This document shows positions 19,711 through 27,864 of a stretch of DNA of 64,000 bases, in pieces. This stretch comes from Citrobacter freundii. Lineage in GTDB: Bacteria > Bacteroidota > Bacteroidia > Chitinophagales > Chitinophagaceae. Position 1 is the first letter of the stretch, and each line of letters starts with the position of its first letter. The notes under the pieces are model-generated. The model saw only the letters and a list, made by a program, of their open reading frames with translations. It was not told the DNA's origin and searched no databases. Position numbers and translations under genes: made by a program. Where the stretch lies: assembly GCA_003243445.1 (NCBI GenBank), contig QFQQ01000010.1, forward strand, positions 62,001-126,000, given 5' to 3'.

Positions 19711-20748
19711 CTATTTTTCTTTTATAATTTTTAAAAGCAATTCCGGTTCATCTGTCGTAATCATATCGACACCTTTATCAACAAAAGACCTGAGTTTGAT
19801 TGCATCGTTCACGGTCCACACATTTACCGTCAGTCCTGCCGCATGTGCCTTTTTCACCAGCCCGGCATCGCCATCATAGGAGTAAAAGGAATAGTCGATA
19901 CCGTTAAGCCTGTCTTTACTGATCTCCTCAACGGATTTGTCACCTGTGAGATAAGAAAGATCGGCATAGGGATCCAGCTTACGCAGGTGCAAGAGCGCAT
20001 CATAGTCAAAGCTGATGTATTTCACCCAACCCTGCGCCCTGGTACATGCTACCAATCGCACAATTGAATCAACTGCATTCAGCATGGCCGCTTTTCCCTT
20101 CGCTGACGATTTGATCTCAAGGATAAGCGCTGTTCTGTTCTGCGTCTTTCCTAATTGCAGGTACTGTTCAAGAGTTGGTACAAATTCTCCGTTTTTTAAC
20201 GGCACTCGCTGCAGGTCTTCCGCCATTGTATTTTCCACCACATAGCCACCGATGGATGCATCATGAGAGATAACCGGTTTTCCATCTTCCGACAGCCATA
20301 CATCGAATTCCGATCCTTCGCAGCCCAGCTCTATTGCCTTCCTGAGTGAGCTGAGTGAATTTTCGGAAGCGCCTTGATTTTTCCAGGCTCCGCGGTGAGC
20401 AATGACCTTATTGTGAAGAAAGCCGTCTGCAACCAGTTCTATGTCCAGTATAACTCCCCCAATGGATAATTTCACAGGATAAACAAACCGGCTCTCTGTT
20501 TGAGAAACCTGTTTATTCTTTTTCAGGTAAAGCGTATTATTCTTTACCGTGAAAAGCTTTTGAGGATCGGCAATTATCTTGAGTTGATTGCTTCCTCCTT
20601 TGGCGTTATAAGGTTCAGCTATCACGGCTCCCTTTTTATTCAACGGTAATCTATAATTACTCAATCCAACAGCCAGCCTGGTTTGTTGCGCAATAACACT
20701 TTGGGCAGCGAACAAAAGAAAAATGAAATAAAAGTTTTTCAACCGCAT
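19711..20748 (-). CDS. Secreted glycerophosphodiester phosphodiesterase (GDPD) family protein
   Basis: 345 residues. A cleavable signal ends near QSVIAQ. Residues about 22-110 form a small beta-sandwich (LPLNKKGAVIAEPYN, LKIIADPQKLFTVKNNTLYL). Residues ~112-345 are the GDPD barrel with its metal/catalytic set: IAHRGAW, SENSLSSLRKAI, SEFDVWLSEDG, VISHDASI, LEIKSS and TTDEPELL. The family cleaves glycerophosphodiesters or related phosphodiesters. It begins 6 nt after the metallophosphoesterase stop, so both are translated from one message. In a polysaccharide locus, a phosphodiester-containing glycan is a plausible target. Confidence 0.93.
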   Translation of the reverse strand: MRLKNFYFIFLLFAAQSVIAQQTRLAVGLSNYRLPLNKKGAVIAEPYNAKGGSNQLKIIADPQKLFTVKNNTLYLKKNKQVSQTESRFVYPVKLSIGGVILDIELVADGFLHNKVIAHRGAWKNQGASENSLSSLRKAIELGCEGSEFDVWLSEDGKPVISHDASIGGYVVENTMAEDLQRVPLKNGEFVPTLEQYLQLGKTQNRTALILEIKSSAKGKAAMLNAVDSIVRLVACTRAQGWVKYISFDYDALLHLRKLDPYADLSYLTGDKSVEEISKDRLNGIDYSFYSYDGDAGLVKKAHAAGLTVNVWTVNDAIKLRSFVDKGVDMITTDEPELLLKIIKEK

Positions 20749-20754
20749 GCAGCG

Positions 20755-22191
20755 TTATTTTATTTTTAACGAATCCAGGTATACCCGGCCAAACCGGTCC
20801 GTTACTCTTACAGACACCTGCTTTATATTTTTATTAAGCTGCTTCTTAAACAAATGGGCAGTCAAGACAGGTTTCATCCAGGGACTTCCGGGAGGCAGAG
20901 AATTGTAATAATCTGACATTACCGGGGAGTACCCGATGTACCTCGTCATCTCTCCCATTTCTTTTCCGTCTGCGATCAGCTCTACTTTCCATTTGGCATC
21001 CCAGTTCCATACGTTCGCAACTACGGAAGCACTCGAATCGACATAAGTAAGCTGCATCTGGTAATCCTTGTCCTTTCCAGCACTTTGAAAATACCAGGAG
21101 ATACTGTCGTTATCGATCTCGTAAACCGAGTAGCCCAATGGCGCACCATCAAAGGAGGTCTCTCCACCCCACCAGGCACCGCAAATCGCTCCGTGTATGT
21201 GGTGAAAGATGTTATTACTTTCGAAACTTTGATTCCAGTGCGTATGCCCGGACATGATATGCACTTTATAAGGTTCCAACAGCTTGTAAAGATGCGCGAC
21301 ATTCGTCACCGGGCTATCATCCGGCAATGCGAGTGATTCCGATCCTGCGGGTCTTTGGGTGTCGTACTCAAAAGAAATATGGGCAGATACGATCACGGTC
21401 GTTCCCTTCGGAACAAACCGAAGATCATTCTCCAGCCATTTCATCTGCCGTTCGGTGACGTAACCTGTATAGCGGGAATCCTTTCCCAGATAAAACACAT
21501 CGTCCAGTACGATGTAATGGATCTTTCCTTTATTGAAGGAATAATACTCGGGGCCGAAATTCTCCCGGAAGGTTTTCTGCGATCCTTCGTCAGTACGTGC
21601 TTCATAGTTTTCATCATGGTTGCCTATTACCTGGAACGTCGGAAACCCCATCGCTTCAACAGCCTTTTTATGATTTCCAAATAACGAGAGATCATCTCCG
21701 ACAATATCACCGCATAAAATACCCAGCCTGGGTAATGAACCATACTGCTGCAGCACCGGCTTGAAATATTCGTTTGCAAAACGCGACCATTTCTGCGCTG
21801 CTTCCGCATTTGCCGGTTGGGGGTCAGCACCAACGATCAGAATATGATGCGAGTCGTCGGCAGCTTCTTTTCTCAACCCGAAGTTGTATTTGGCTTGTCC
21901 CTTTTTTAGCCGCTGATAAAAATTCGGTAAAAACCGGTCAACAGGTATCTGGTAGCCAGATGGCAATGACAAGTACACAAACTCCGCATCCGGGTGGCTG
22001 TAGAACGAATAATCCCCCTTTGTGTTTGTTCTGACAACCGTGAATCCATCCGTCACGCTTACTCCCTGAATTCCTTTCTTCGTCTGCTGATCAATCACCG
22101 CGCCGGAGATCAAACGTGTCTGCGCTATAGCGGAACTGATCATGACAACCTGAGCCAACAAAAACAAAAAGCATTTTTTACTACTAAGCAT
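20755..22191 (-). CDS. Secreted calcineurin-like metallophosphoesterase
   Basis: 478 residues. A signal peptide ends near SSAIAQ. An N-terminal carboxypeptidase-regulatory-like/calcineurin-N beta domain (LISGAVIDQQTKKGIQGVSV) is followed by a metallophosphoesterase core at about 110-320: VGADPQ, LCGDIVGDD, VIGNHDENYE, SAHISFEYD, SGHTHWN. A C-terminal beta domain completes the usual three-part layout. Likely periplasmic phosphomono- or diesterase. Paired with the GDPD immediately downstream, which suggests sequential removal of phosphate groups. Confidence 0.93.
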   Translation of the reverse strand: MLSSKKCFLFLLAQVVMISSAIAQTRLISGAVIDQQTKKGIQGVSVTDGFTVVRTNTKGDYSFYSHPDAEFVYLSLPSGYQIPVDRFLPNFYQRLKKGQAKYNFGLRKEAADDSHHILIVGADPQPANAEAAQKWSRFANEYFKPVLQQYGSLPRLGILCGDIVGDDLSLFGNHKKAVEAMGFPTFQVIGNHDENYEARTDEGSQKTFRENFGPEYYSFNKGKIHYIVLDDVFYLGKDSRYTGYVTERQMKWLENDLRFVPKGTTVIVSAHISFEYDTQRPAGSESLALPDDSPVTNVAHLYKLLEPYKVHIMSGHTHWNQSFESNNIFHHIHGAICGAWWGGETSFDGAPLGYSVYEIDNDSISWYFQSAGKDKDYQMQLTYVDSSASVVANVWNWDAKWKVELIADGKEMGEMTRYIGYSPVMSDYYNSLPPGSPWMKPVLTAHLFKKQLNKNIKQVSVRVTDRFGRVYLDSLKIK

Positions 22192-22251
22192 AATTGATCT
22201 AATATGGATTAAAATATCATTTCTTTTATCATTGACCAGTATCTCCGCGCC

Positions 22252-23562
22252 TTAAGGCTGTATCGTAATTTTTTTAGCCATGCCTTTTTTTCCTGACGCG
22301 GCATAAGGCTCGATCATAATCTCGTTTACCGGCTTCAATATATTGGCAGCGATCTTCACGCTTTTTTCTTTATTAATGCCCGGCTTATATTGCCAGTCTG
22401 CATACAGTGAATCATTCAGGTAGATATAGTAACCTGCTACATTCACTTCAGAAGAAGCGTTGGCGAACCAGGTGAATTCTTTCGAATGATCATTCTGTGT
22501 GAGCACATTGACATGAATATCACTGATCACTTCTGCATCCGGCAACTTTCCATTCTCCAGGTAGTAGAGATAATCTTTGTGAAATTGTGGATTGTCTTTC
22601 CAGGGGCTGTAATAATGACTATACGCGAAAGTGATGTAGTTGGATACATATGGCTTTACAATTTCCATTTGCTTCACAAACCGGTCGAGTGTGGTGCTGG
22701 TCCAGAAGCGCTGATCAAATATTTCGGTATCCACCCAGAACTGCAAACCCGGTTTGGTATCCACTGCCGTTTTAAGAGCGGCAAACCATTCGTTCAGGAC
22801 AGACAGGTCAAGGCCGCCTGCGCCGACGCAATCCTGGGGCGCAAAAATATCTCCCTTTTTGAAATGTGCTTCTCTGAATACGTTTGTCCATAAAGTGGCC
22901 GCCTGCTGTGAAGTGCCTAGCCGGTGATTGAAAAACGGACAAAGCATAAATGGCATATCCGGTGTTGCTTCATTGAGATAATCAAGGTTAACATTCAGCG
23001 CCTTCGCCAGCAGCGATTGCAATGCCGGAGTTGTTGCGTGAATATTATCCACTTCCCAAACCCAATACCATCCGTACATCGATTCTGCGTACCGGCTTTT
23101 ATACCGGCTGATCAACTCTTTCGCCAGGCGGTTGCCCAATTCCATTTGTTCATTAATCCAACCGGAGATGAAGCTGGCTGACCACCATTTTTCATCGAAG
23201 TTCAAACCGAGGAAAACCCTGAAGCCAGCCCTCTTCGCGTTACGTAAACAGTTCTCCACGATATCATTTCCATATTGATTGATCACCCCGGGCAATGAAG
23301 ATGGATATATCGAATACATCTTTCCCGCACTGTCTGTATTCAGCGTGGATCCCAGGATCAGATACTGCATGCCGGCTTCTTTCAGCGCCGAAAACTCCTG
23401 TTGCCACCGTTCATCCGTCCAGTTCCTGACGAGATAACTTTGTATAAATGTGCCGTCTGATCTGGGAACGGTTATAGCATTGCTTTTCGAATTAGCCACT
23501 TCTTTATGTGCACAACCAATACACGTCAGCAATACAGACAAGCCCAGTAAGATTCTTTTCAT
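22252..23562 (-). CDS. DUF4434-type TIM-barrel lipoprotein (paralog 2 of 3)
   Basis: 436 residues from the ATG at 23562, two bases after the upstream stop; a TTG at 23568 is less likely. The lipoprotein signal ends at LTCIGC. The DUF4434-like barrel spans about 35-330: WQQEFSALKEAGMQYLILGS, AKRAGFRVFLGLNFDEKWW, MYGWYWVWEVDN, and LQFWVDTEIFDQRFW. The candidate acidic pair (Glu in WEVDN, Glu in DTEIF) sits where paralog 1 has SGEIS and NAETF. A C-terminal ~95-residue beta domain (VISDIHVNVLTQNDHSKEFTWF) is Ig/fibronectin-like and absent from the other two copies. Likely surface- or periplasm-anchored glycosidase-like protein. Confidence 0.85.
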   Translation of the reverse strand: MKRILLGLSVLLTCIGCAHKEVANSKSNAITVPRSDGTFIQSYLVRNWTDERWQQEFSALKEAGMQYLILGSTLNTDSAGKMYSIYPSSLPGVINQYGNDIVENCLRNAKRAGFRVFLGLNFDEKWWSASFISGWINEQMELGNRLAKELISRYKSRYAESMYGWYWVWEVDNIHATTPALQSLLAKALNVNLDYLNEATPDMPFMLCPFFNHRLGTSQQAATLWTNVFREAHFKKGDIFAPQDCVGAGGLDLSVLNEWFAALKTAVDTKPGLQFWVDTEIFDQRFWTSTTLDRFVKQMEIVKPYVSNYITFAYSHYYSPWKDNPQFHKDYLYYLENGKLPDAEVISDIHVNVLTQNDHSKEFTWFANASSEVNVAGYYIYLNDSLYADWQYKPGINKEKSVKIAANILKPVNEIMIEPYAASGKKGMAKKITIQP

Positions 23563-23564
23563 AG

Positions 23565-25022
23565 TCAATAGATCGGGTATTTATCGGTTCTGAATTGTTT
23601 TAATGGCAGACCTGTCTGATCAAACAGATCCGGCACCGAAGCATTCTCAAAACAATAACGGAGTGCAGTTGGTGCAGCTACCTTATCAGCAGAGATTTCG
23701 AGCCTGTTGCCGTTCACCAGCCTTGCGCTGGCGGGATAAAACACGGAATCAGCACCTGCCAGCTCAAAGCCCGAAATGGCCGCCCCGTTTAGTTTCAATG
23801 CTCCAACGGATTTCAGGTCTGCCAATGCTGATCTTCCTTTGAAACGTACGTTTATAATGGATGGAGGATAAGGCAGGAGATCATTTGCATGGTATACTTC
23901 TTTTAAGACAAGGTCTGCCAACCGCAGCCCCACTTCCTTCTTCCTGGCAGGATGTATATCTGCAGTATCTGTCACAAGGTCTGCAATGCCCACGGATCCG
24001 AATGCGGGGATCCTGCGGGCAGCTTCCTGGATCTGCTCCCGTAATGCCGCCGCACGCAGCTTTCCATAGCCATTCCATGGCGCGATCTCCACGGCATAGA
24101 AAGGAAACTGTGTCTGAAAAGTATTGCGCCATGAGCGCACCATTTTATCCAGCAGCTTCGCATAGCGATTCCAATCCCAGTCAACATTTGCTTCTCCCTG
24201 GTACCAGATGCAACCTTTGATGCGGTAATTCTTCAACGGATAGATCATTGTGTTGTAGAGCGAGGATACGCCCTTGGGTGCCCAGCCATAGGGCTCGATA
24301 TAAGCGACCGACTGTTTCATTCCCGGTTCTGCGAAGTCTTCCGCCGGCATCCATGCCTGGATATTGGTTCCACCCCAGTAAGCTCCTATCATACCAACCG
24401 CATCGCGTATCTTCTGCTGTATGTTCTTTGCGAAAAAATAACCGACAGTGCTGAAAGAGGAAGCACCAGCAGCATCACACTTTATCCATTTACCCCTGCA
24501 TTCACTGACCGGGATATCATCATAGTTTTGCTCTACGGCGAAAAACCGGATCTCATCATTGGGCACCACCTGATAAGCGGGATCGTTTTTATCGATGCCC
24601 CAGCTATAGTTATACTCCATATTCGATTGCCCTGCACAAAGCCATACATCACCCAGGAGAATATCGTTGATCTTTTTCACTTCGTTACCACATATGAACG
24701 TGATAGCATGAGGACCTTTTTCAGCAGCCGTTCGAACAGGTACTGACCATGTGCATTCGGGACCGATCTTAACGCGAACAGTATCGTCCGGCTGCCAGGA
24801 TAAAATGATCTTCAACTCAAAAGAACCGGGACCCTTTCCCCATAACCTGACAACTGTATCTTTCTGTAATACGGCATGATCAGATAACAGATCAGGCAGC
24901 TTCAATGGCAATTGTGCATTGACACAGGTGGCAGAAAAACATAGCAGCACGGTAAAAAAGAAAATATATGTCGCTTTCTTTATCACAGAGTAAAAAGATT
25001 TAAGCTTTAACAGTAACTGCAT
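23565..25022 (-). CDS. Sialate O-acetylesterase family protein (SGNH)
   Basis: 485 residues. A signal peptide ends near TCVNAQ. The N-terminal beta domain starts LPDLLSDHAVLQ as in sialate O-acetylesterases. The SGNH catalytic elements are visible: nucleophile WLCAGQSNMEYN, GAYWGGTNIQAW, IKGCIWYQGEANV, and the Asp-His pair in DTADIHPARKKEVG. The family removes O-acetyl groups from sialic acids and, in many Bacteroidota, from other acetylated glycans such as xylan or pectin. In the locus B operon. With the 2-epimerase and NagB of the same locus, an amino-sugar target is likely. Confidence 0.95.
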   Translation of the reverse strand: MQLLLKLKSFYSVIKKATYIFFFTVLLCFSATCVNAQLPLKLPDLLSDHAVLQKDTVVRLWGKGPGSFELKIILSWQPDDTVRVKIGPECTWSVPVRTAAEKGPHAITFICGNEVKKINDILLGDVWLCAGQSNMEYNYSWGIDKNDPAYQVVPNDEIRFFAVEQNYDDIPVSECRGKWIKCDAAGASSFSTVGYFFAKNIQQKIRDAVGMIGAYWGGTNIQAWMPAEDFAEPGMKQSVAYIEPYGWAPKGVSSLYNTMIYPLKNYRIKGCIWYQGEANVDWDWNRYAKLLDKMVRSWRNTFQTQFPFYAVEIAPWNGYGKLRAAALREQIQEAARRIPAFGSVGIADLVTDTADIHPARKKEVGLRLADLVLKEVYHANDLLPYPPSIINVRFKGRSALADLKSVGALKLNGAAISGFELAGADSVFYPASARLVNGNRLEISADKVAAPTALRYCFENASVPDLFDQTGLPLKQFRTDKYPIY

Positions 25023-25157
25023 AACACATAGCCAGGCATCCGCAAGGTTATGGAGAAAACAGTGAGCCTTGTTGGATAAAAATATTTTTCTACCGGAAAA
25101 TAGTATCCCGTTCAGCAGGCATATGCTGCTGGTATTCTCTTTCAGGAGAACTATTGT

Positions 25158-26705
25158 TTATTGTCTTTCGCCGATATTCTTTTTGTCACCGTAAACAAGA
25201 CAGTCGACGGTTCTGAATTCATACAAAGGATGAGGGTTTAATACCTTGATATGGACCTGGTGCTTACCAGCCGGCAGCTTATATTGCCAGAACAGTTCGG
25301 TACGGCTGTTCATGGGGTTCACCGGGAAATTCGCGACTTCCACTTGCTTACCGTCAATAACGAGGGCTGCTTTCAGGGTGTGCTCCGGCGCGTCAGGTGT
25401 TTTTTTGGCGGCATGACCGCGGATCACAAAACCGATCCCTTCCATTTCAAAGTTGAATTCATCGGAAAATGTTTTGCCCAATGGAATGAATTGCCGCGGA
25501 TAGTGACCGGTGAAATTCTCTTCGAAAGGAACGGTCTGCAATTCCGTCTGCGGGAATTGTATGATCTCTTTGCTGGTATCACCTTTATTGAAGGCAATAT
25601 TGGCCAGCGCATGCTTATACCCAAGCGCGTATACTTTTTCAAGGGAAATATCAGTGTATGAAAAGTTGCGTTGTTCTGCTTTTTGTAGCGGTTTCAACCA
25701 GTATATAGGAATATTGCTGTATCCTTTTACAACACCTAATACACCTGCAGCAGTTGCAGGGTTGCAATCAGAATCCTGTCCGAGTCTTGTTGCAACTTCC
25801 AGTGTTTTCGTGAAATCCCCGTTGCCATAAAGAAGGCCGATCACTACATAGGCTGCGTTCAGTTTTGCATCGATATTAAGCGGGTTGAATACACCATTGG
25901 GGCATCCTCTTTCTTCCGCCCATTTCTTTTGCACTTCAAACCATGTTTGCTTCCAGTCGGTCGGATATTGTGCATGCCATTTGATCACATCTGAGATACA
26001 CTGATAAAATTTGCTTTTTTCAGGTATTGCATTCAATGCCTGTCTTACAATGAATGGGATATTGTCGTTGGAAAATGCAAGTGCATAAAGATTGGCCACA
26101 TAGATACCACCATACAGCCCGTCACCGGAGTTAACCAAACGGCCCAGTTTATCAGCGATCGCAGTTGCGGCACCTGGCATACCAGGACTCATCAGTCCTG
26201 CAAAATCAGCCTCGATCTGGAAGTCTATATCATCGGCATGAGGGTTATGCAACCAGTGTCCCGATTTATCCGCTGGCAGTCCTTGCTGCAGGTTGTAGCG
26301 GCCCGCCTGGTTGGCATGCCATAGTTCATATCCTTTGCCGGCAAAGGCAGTAGCAAAAGAATCGGTTGGTGCATTGATGCCCAGCTTTTCAAAAACTTCC
26401 ACAAAAGTGAGATCCACATACACATCGTCGTATAAACCGGGAAACGTACTCATGGCTTCATTGACATAGTCGTCATGCCATTTTATCGTTTCGTAGTCCT
26501 GTATGTACGTACCGAGGTAACGGAATTCGGATGGCCAACCGAGTGTAACGCCTATCGTCTGGCCGGCCCATCCTCCTTTTATTTTATCGAGTAATTCTTT
26601 CTTTGAAATTTGCTTCTTCGTCTCTTTCCCGTCAGGAGTATTCGTCCCTGAATTGCACATGGAAAAACAACTCAATACCAGGAAAGAAAAGATCAATCGT
26701 TTCAT
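25158..26705 (-). CDS. ADP-ribosylglycohydrolase-family secreted lipoprotein
   Basis: 515 residues from the ATG at 26705 (MKRLIFSF); an ATG at 26729 is also possible. The signal has a lipobox VLSC (or FSMC). Residues ~40-370 match the all-helical ADP-ribosylglycohydrolase fold: GGWAGQTIGVTLGWP, a metal-binding HDD (KWHDDYVNEAM), and a C-terminal RLGQDSDCNPATAAGVLG with the DxD metal motif. A beta-sandwich of about 110 residues follows (EFNFEMEGIGFVIRGHA). Classical family members act on ADP-ribosyl proteins in the cytosol; an exported lipoprotein in a glycan operon points to hydrolysis of an extracellular N- or O-glycoside. Substrate unknown. Confidence 0.9.
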   Translation of the reverse strand: MKRLIFSFLVLSCFSMCNSGTNTPDGKETKKQISKKELLDKIKGGWAGQTIGVTLGWPSEFRYLGTYIQDYETIKWHDDYVNEAMSTFPGLYDDVYVDLTFVEVFEKLGINAPTDSFATAFAGKGYELWHANQAGRYNLQQGLPADKSGHWLHNPHADDIDFQIEADFAGLMSPGMPGAATAIADKLGRLVNSGDGLYGGIYVANLYALAFSNDNIPFIVRQALNAIPEKSKFYQCISDVIKWHAQYPTDWKQTWFEVQKKWAEERGCPNGVFNPLNIDAKLNAAYVVIGLLYGNGDFTKTLEVATRLGQDSDCNPATAAGVLGVVKGYSNIPIYWLKPLQKAEQRNFSYTDISLEKVYALGYKHALANIAFNKGDTSKEIIQFPQTELQTVPFEENFTGHYPRQFIPLGKTFSDEFNFEMEGIGFVIRGHAAKKTPDAPEHTLKAALVIDGKQVEVANFPVNPMNSRTELFWQYKLPAGKHQVHIKVLNPHPLYEFRTVDCLVYGDKKNIGERQ

Positions 26706-26753
26706 GCTTGCGCTCATTTTTATTTTCAACTAAGTAGCAGAGTCATATAACTG

Positions 26754-27824
26754 TTAAACATGGTTATTTCTTTTGTCCAGCCATGATTTGTACTGATTGT
26801 AAAGCCGGACAGACTCCTGGTTACGGTGTCCCGCATAGGCATTTGTTCCCGGCTTGTTGAAGCAGCCGATGTATTGATAGATCAGGATCTTGTCAACAAA
26901 CGGAGAGAGATCTTTCATCTGTTGAAGGATGCGTGTTTCAAAATCAGCGGGAAGCAGGTTATCCTTGGTGCCTTTTTCGAAATAGAACACTTCCATATCC
27001 GCCCAGATACGCGAGCGTGCCGCCTGCTGATGCGCTTTATGAAGATTTTCAAAATATCTGGCAGGCTCTCCCAGCTTTGTATGATTTACACCCACACCGT
27101 CCTGATAAGCGATCACATCAATATTCAGTCTTTCCAGTTGCTTTACAAAATGGCTGTCAGACTTCTCCGCTTTGATATTGTAGGGAGCTATCAGGTTGAA
27201 AGAGGCAGGTTGTAATGAGCGTGCCACATGCGAGCACTCATTTACATACTTGATGAACTTCTCATCAAAATAGGGCATCAGGTATGATTCATTCGGAAAA
27301 TACCAGCCATAAAAGCTTGAATGATGGCCGTATTTTTTTACGATCTCTTCCATTGCAGCATTGCGGAGTTTTTTTATTCCCGGATCGGTCATCAGGAATT
27401 CTCCTTTCTGGCAGTCATCCCAGAAATCATTACTCAGAAAGAACTTGATCCCTGCTTCATCTCCGGCGGCCAGTACAGCTTCCAGCGGATCAGCGCATCC
27501 GAGTTTGTATTGCGGTGCGAGCTTTGAGGGATAGATCGCTTTGCCGTTGAGTGCAACTTCCTGTATCACGAGATATTCAAAACCGAGTTCAGCTATTTCC
27601 TTCACCTTCTCTTTCCATTGCTGTTCCGTGAACTTTGCCAGATCGGCATCCCAGTATTCGCCTTCAGCGGGAAGCAAATGCTGAAACTCAAACCATGAAC
27701 CGCTGATCGGTTTTATTTCCTGTGCATTTAGCCTGTTGCTATGCGTACCGCCCAAAGCCATTGCAGGTGCAGACATAGCAGCAGATCCGAGCGCAGAGTA
27801 TCGTAAAAAATTTCTCCTATTCAT
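26754..27824 (-). CDS. DUF4434-type TIM-barrel protein, Tat-like signal (paralog 3 of 3)
   Basis: 356 residues. The N-terminus NRRNFLRYSALGSAAMSAPA resembles a twin-arginine signal. The DUF4434 barrel is seen in WKEKVKEIAELGFEYLVIQEV, AGIKFFLSNDFWDD, SFYGWYFPNESYLMPYF with a candidate acid Glu, and SRIWADMEVFYFEKG with a second Glu. Same length as paralog 1, but the two have clearly diverged. It lies 29 nt after GH27-side genes and 24 nt before the next start, so it is in the same operon. Probably a periplasmic glycosidase-like enzyme. Confidence 0.85.
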   Translation of the reverse strand: MNRRNFLRYSALGSAAMSAPAMALGGTHSNRLNAQEIKPISGSWFEFQHLLPAEGEYWDADLAKFTEQQWKEKVKEIAELGFEYLVIQEVALNGKAIYPSKLAPQYKLGCADPLEAVLAAGDEAGIKFFLSNDFWDDCQKGEFLMTDPGIKKLRNAAMEEIVKKYGHHSSFYGWYFPNESYLMPYFDEKFIKYVNECSHVARSLQPASFNLIAPYNIKAEKSDSHFVKQLERLNIDVIAYQDGVGVNHTKLGEPARYFENLHKAHQQAARSRIWADMEVFYFEKGTKDNLLPADFETRILQQMKDLSPFVDKILIYQYIGCFNKPGTNAYAGHRNQESVRLYNQYKSWLDKRNNHV

Positions 27825-27864
27825 TTGTTTCGGTTGTTGTAAGATGAAAAAACAGTTTTCCGGA

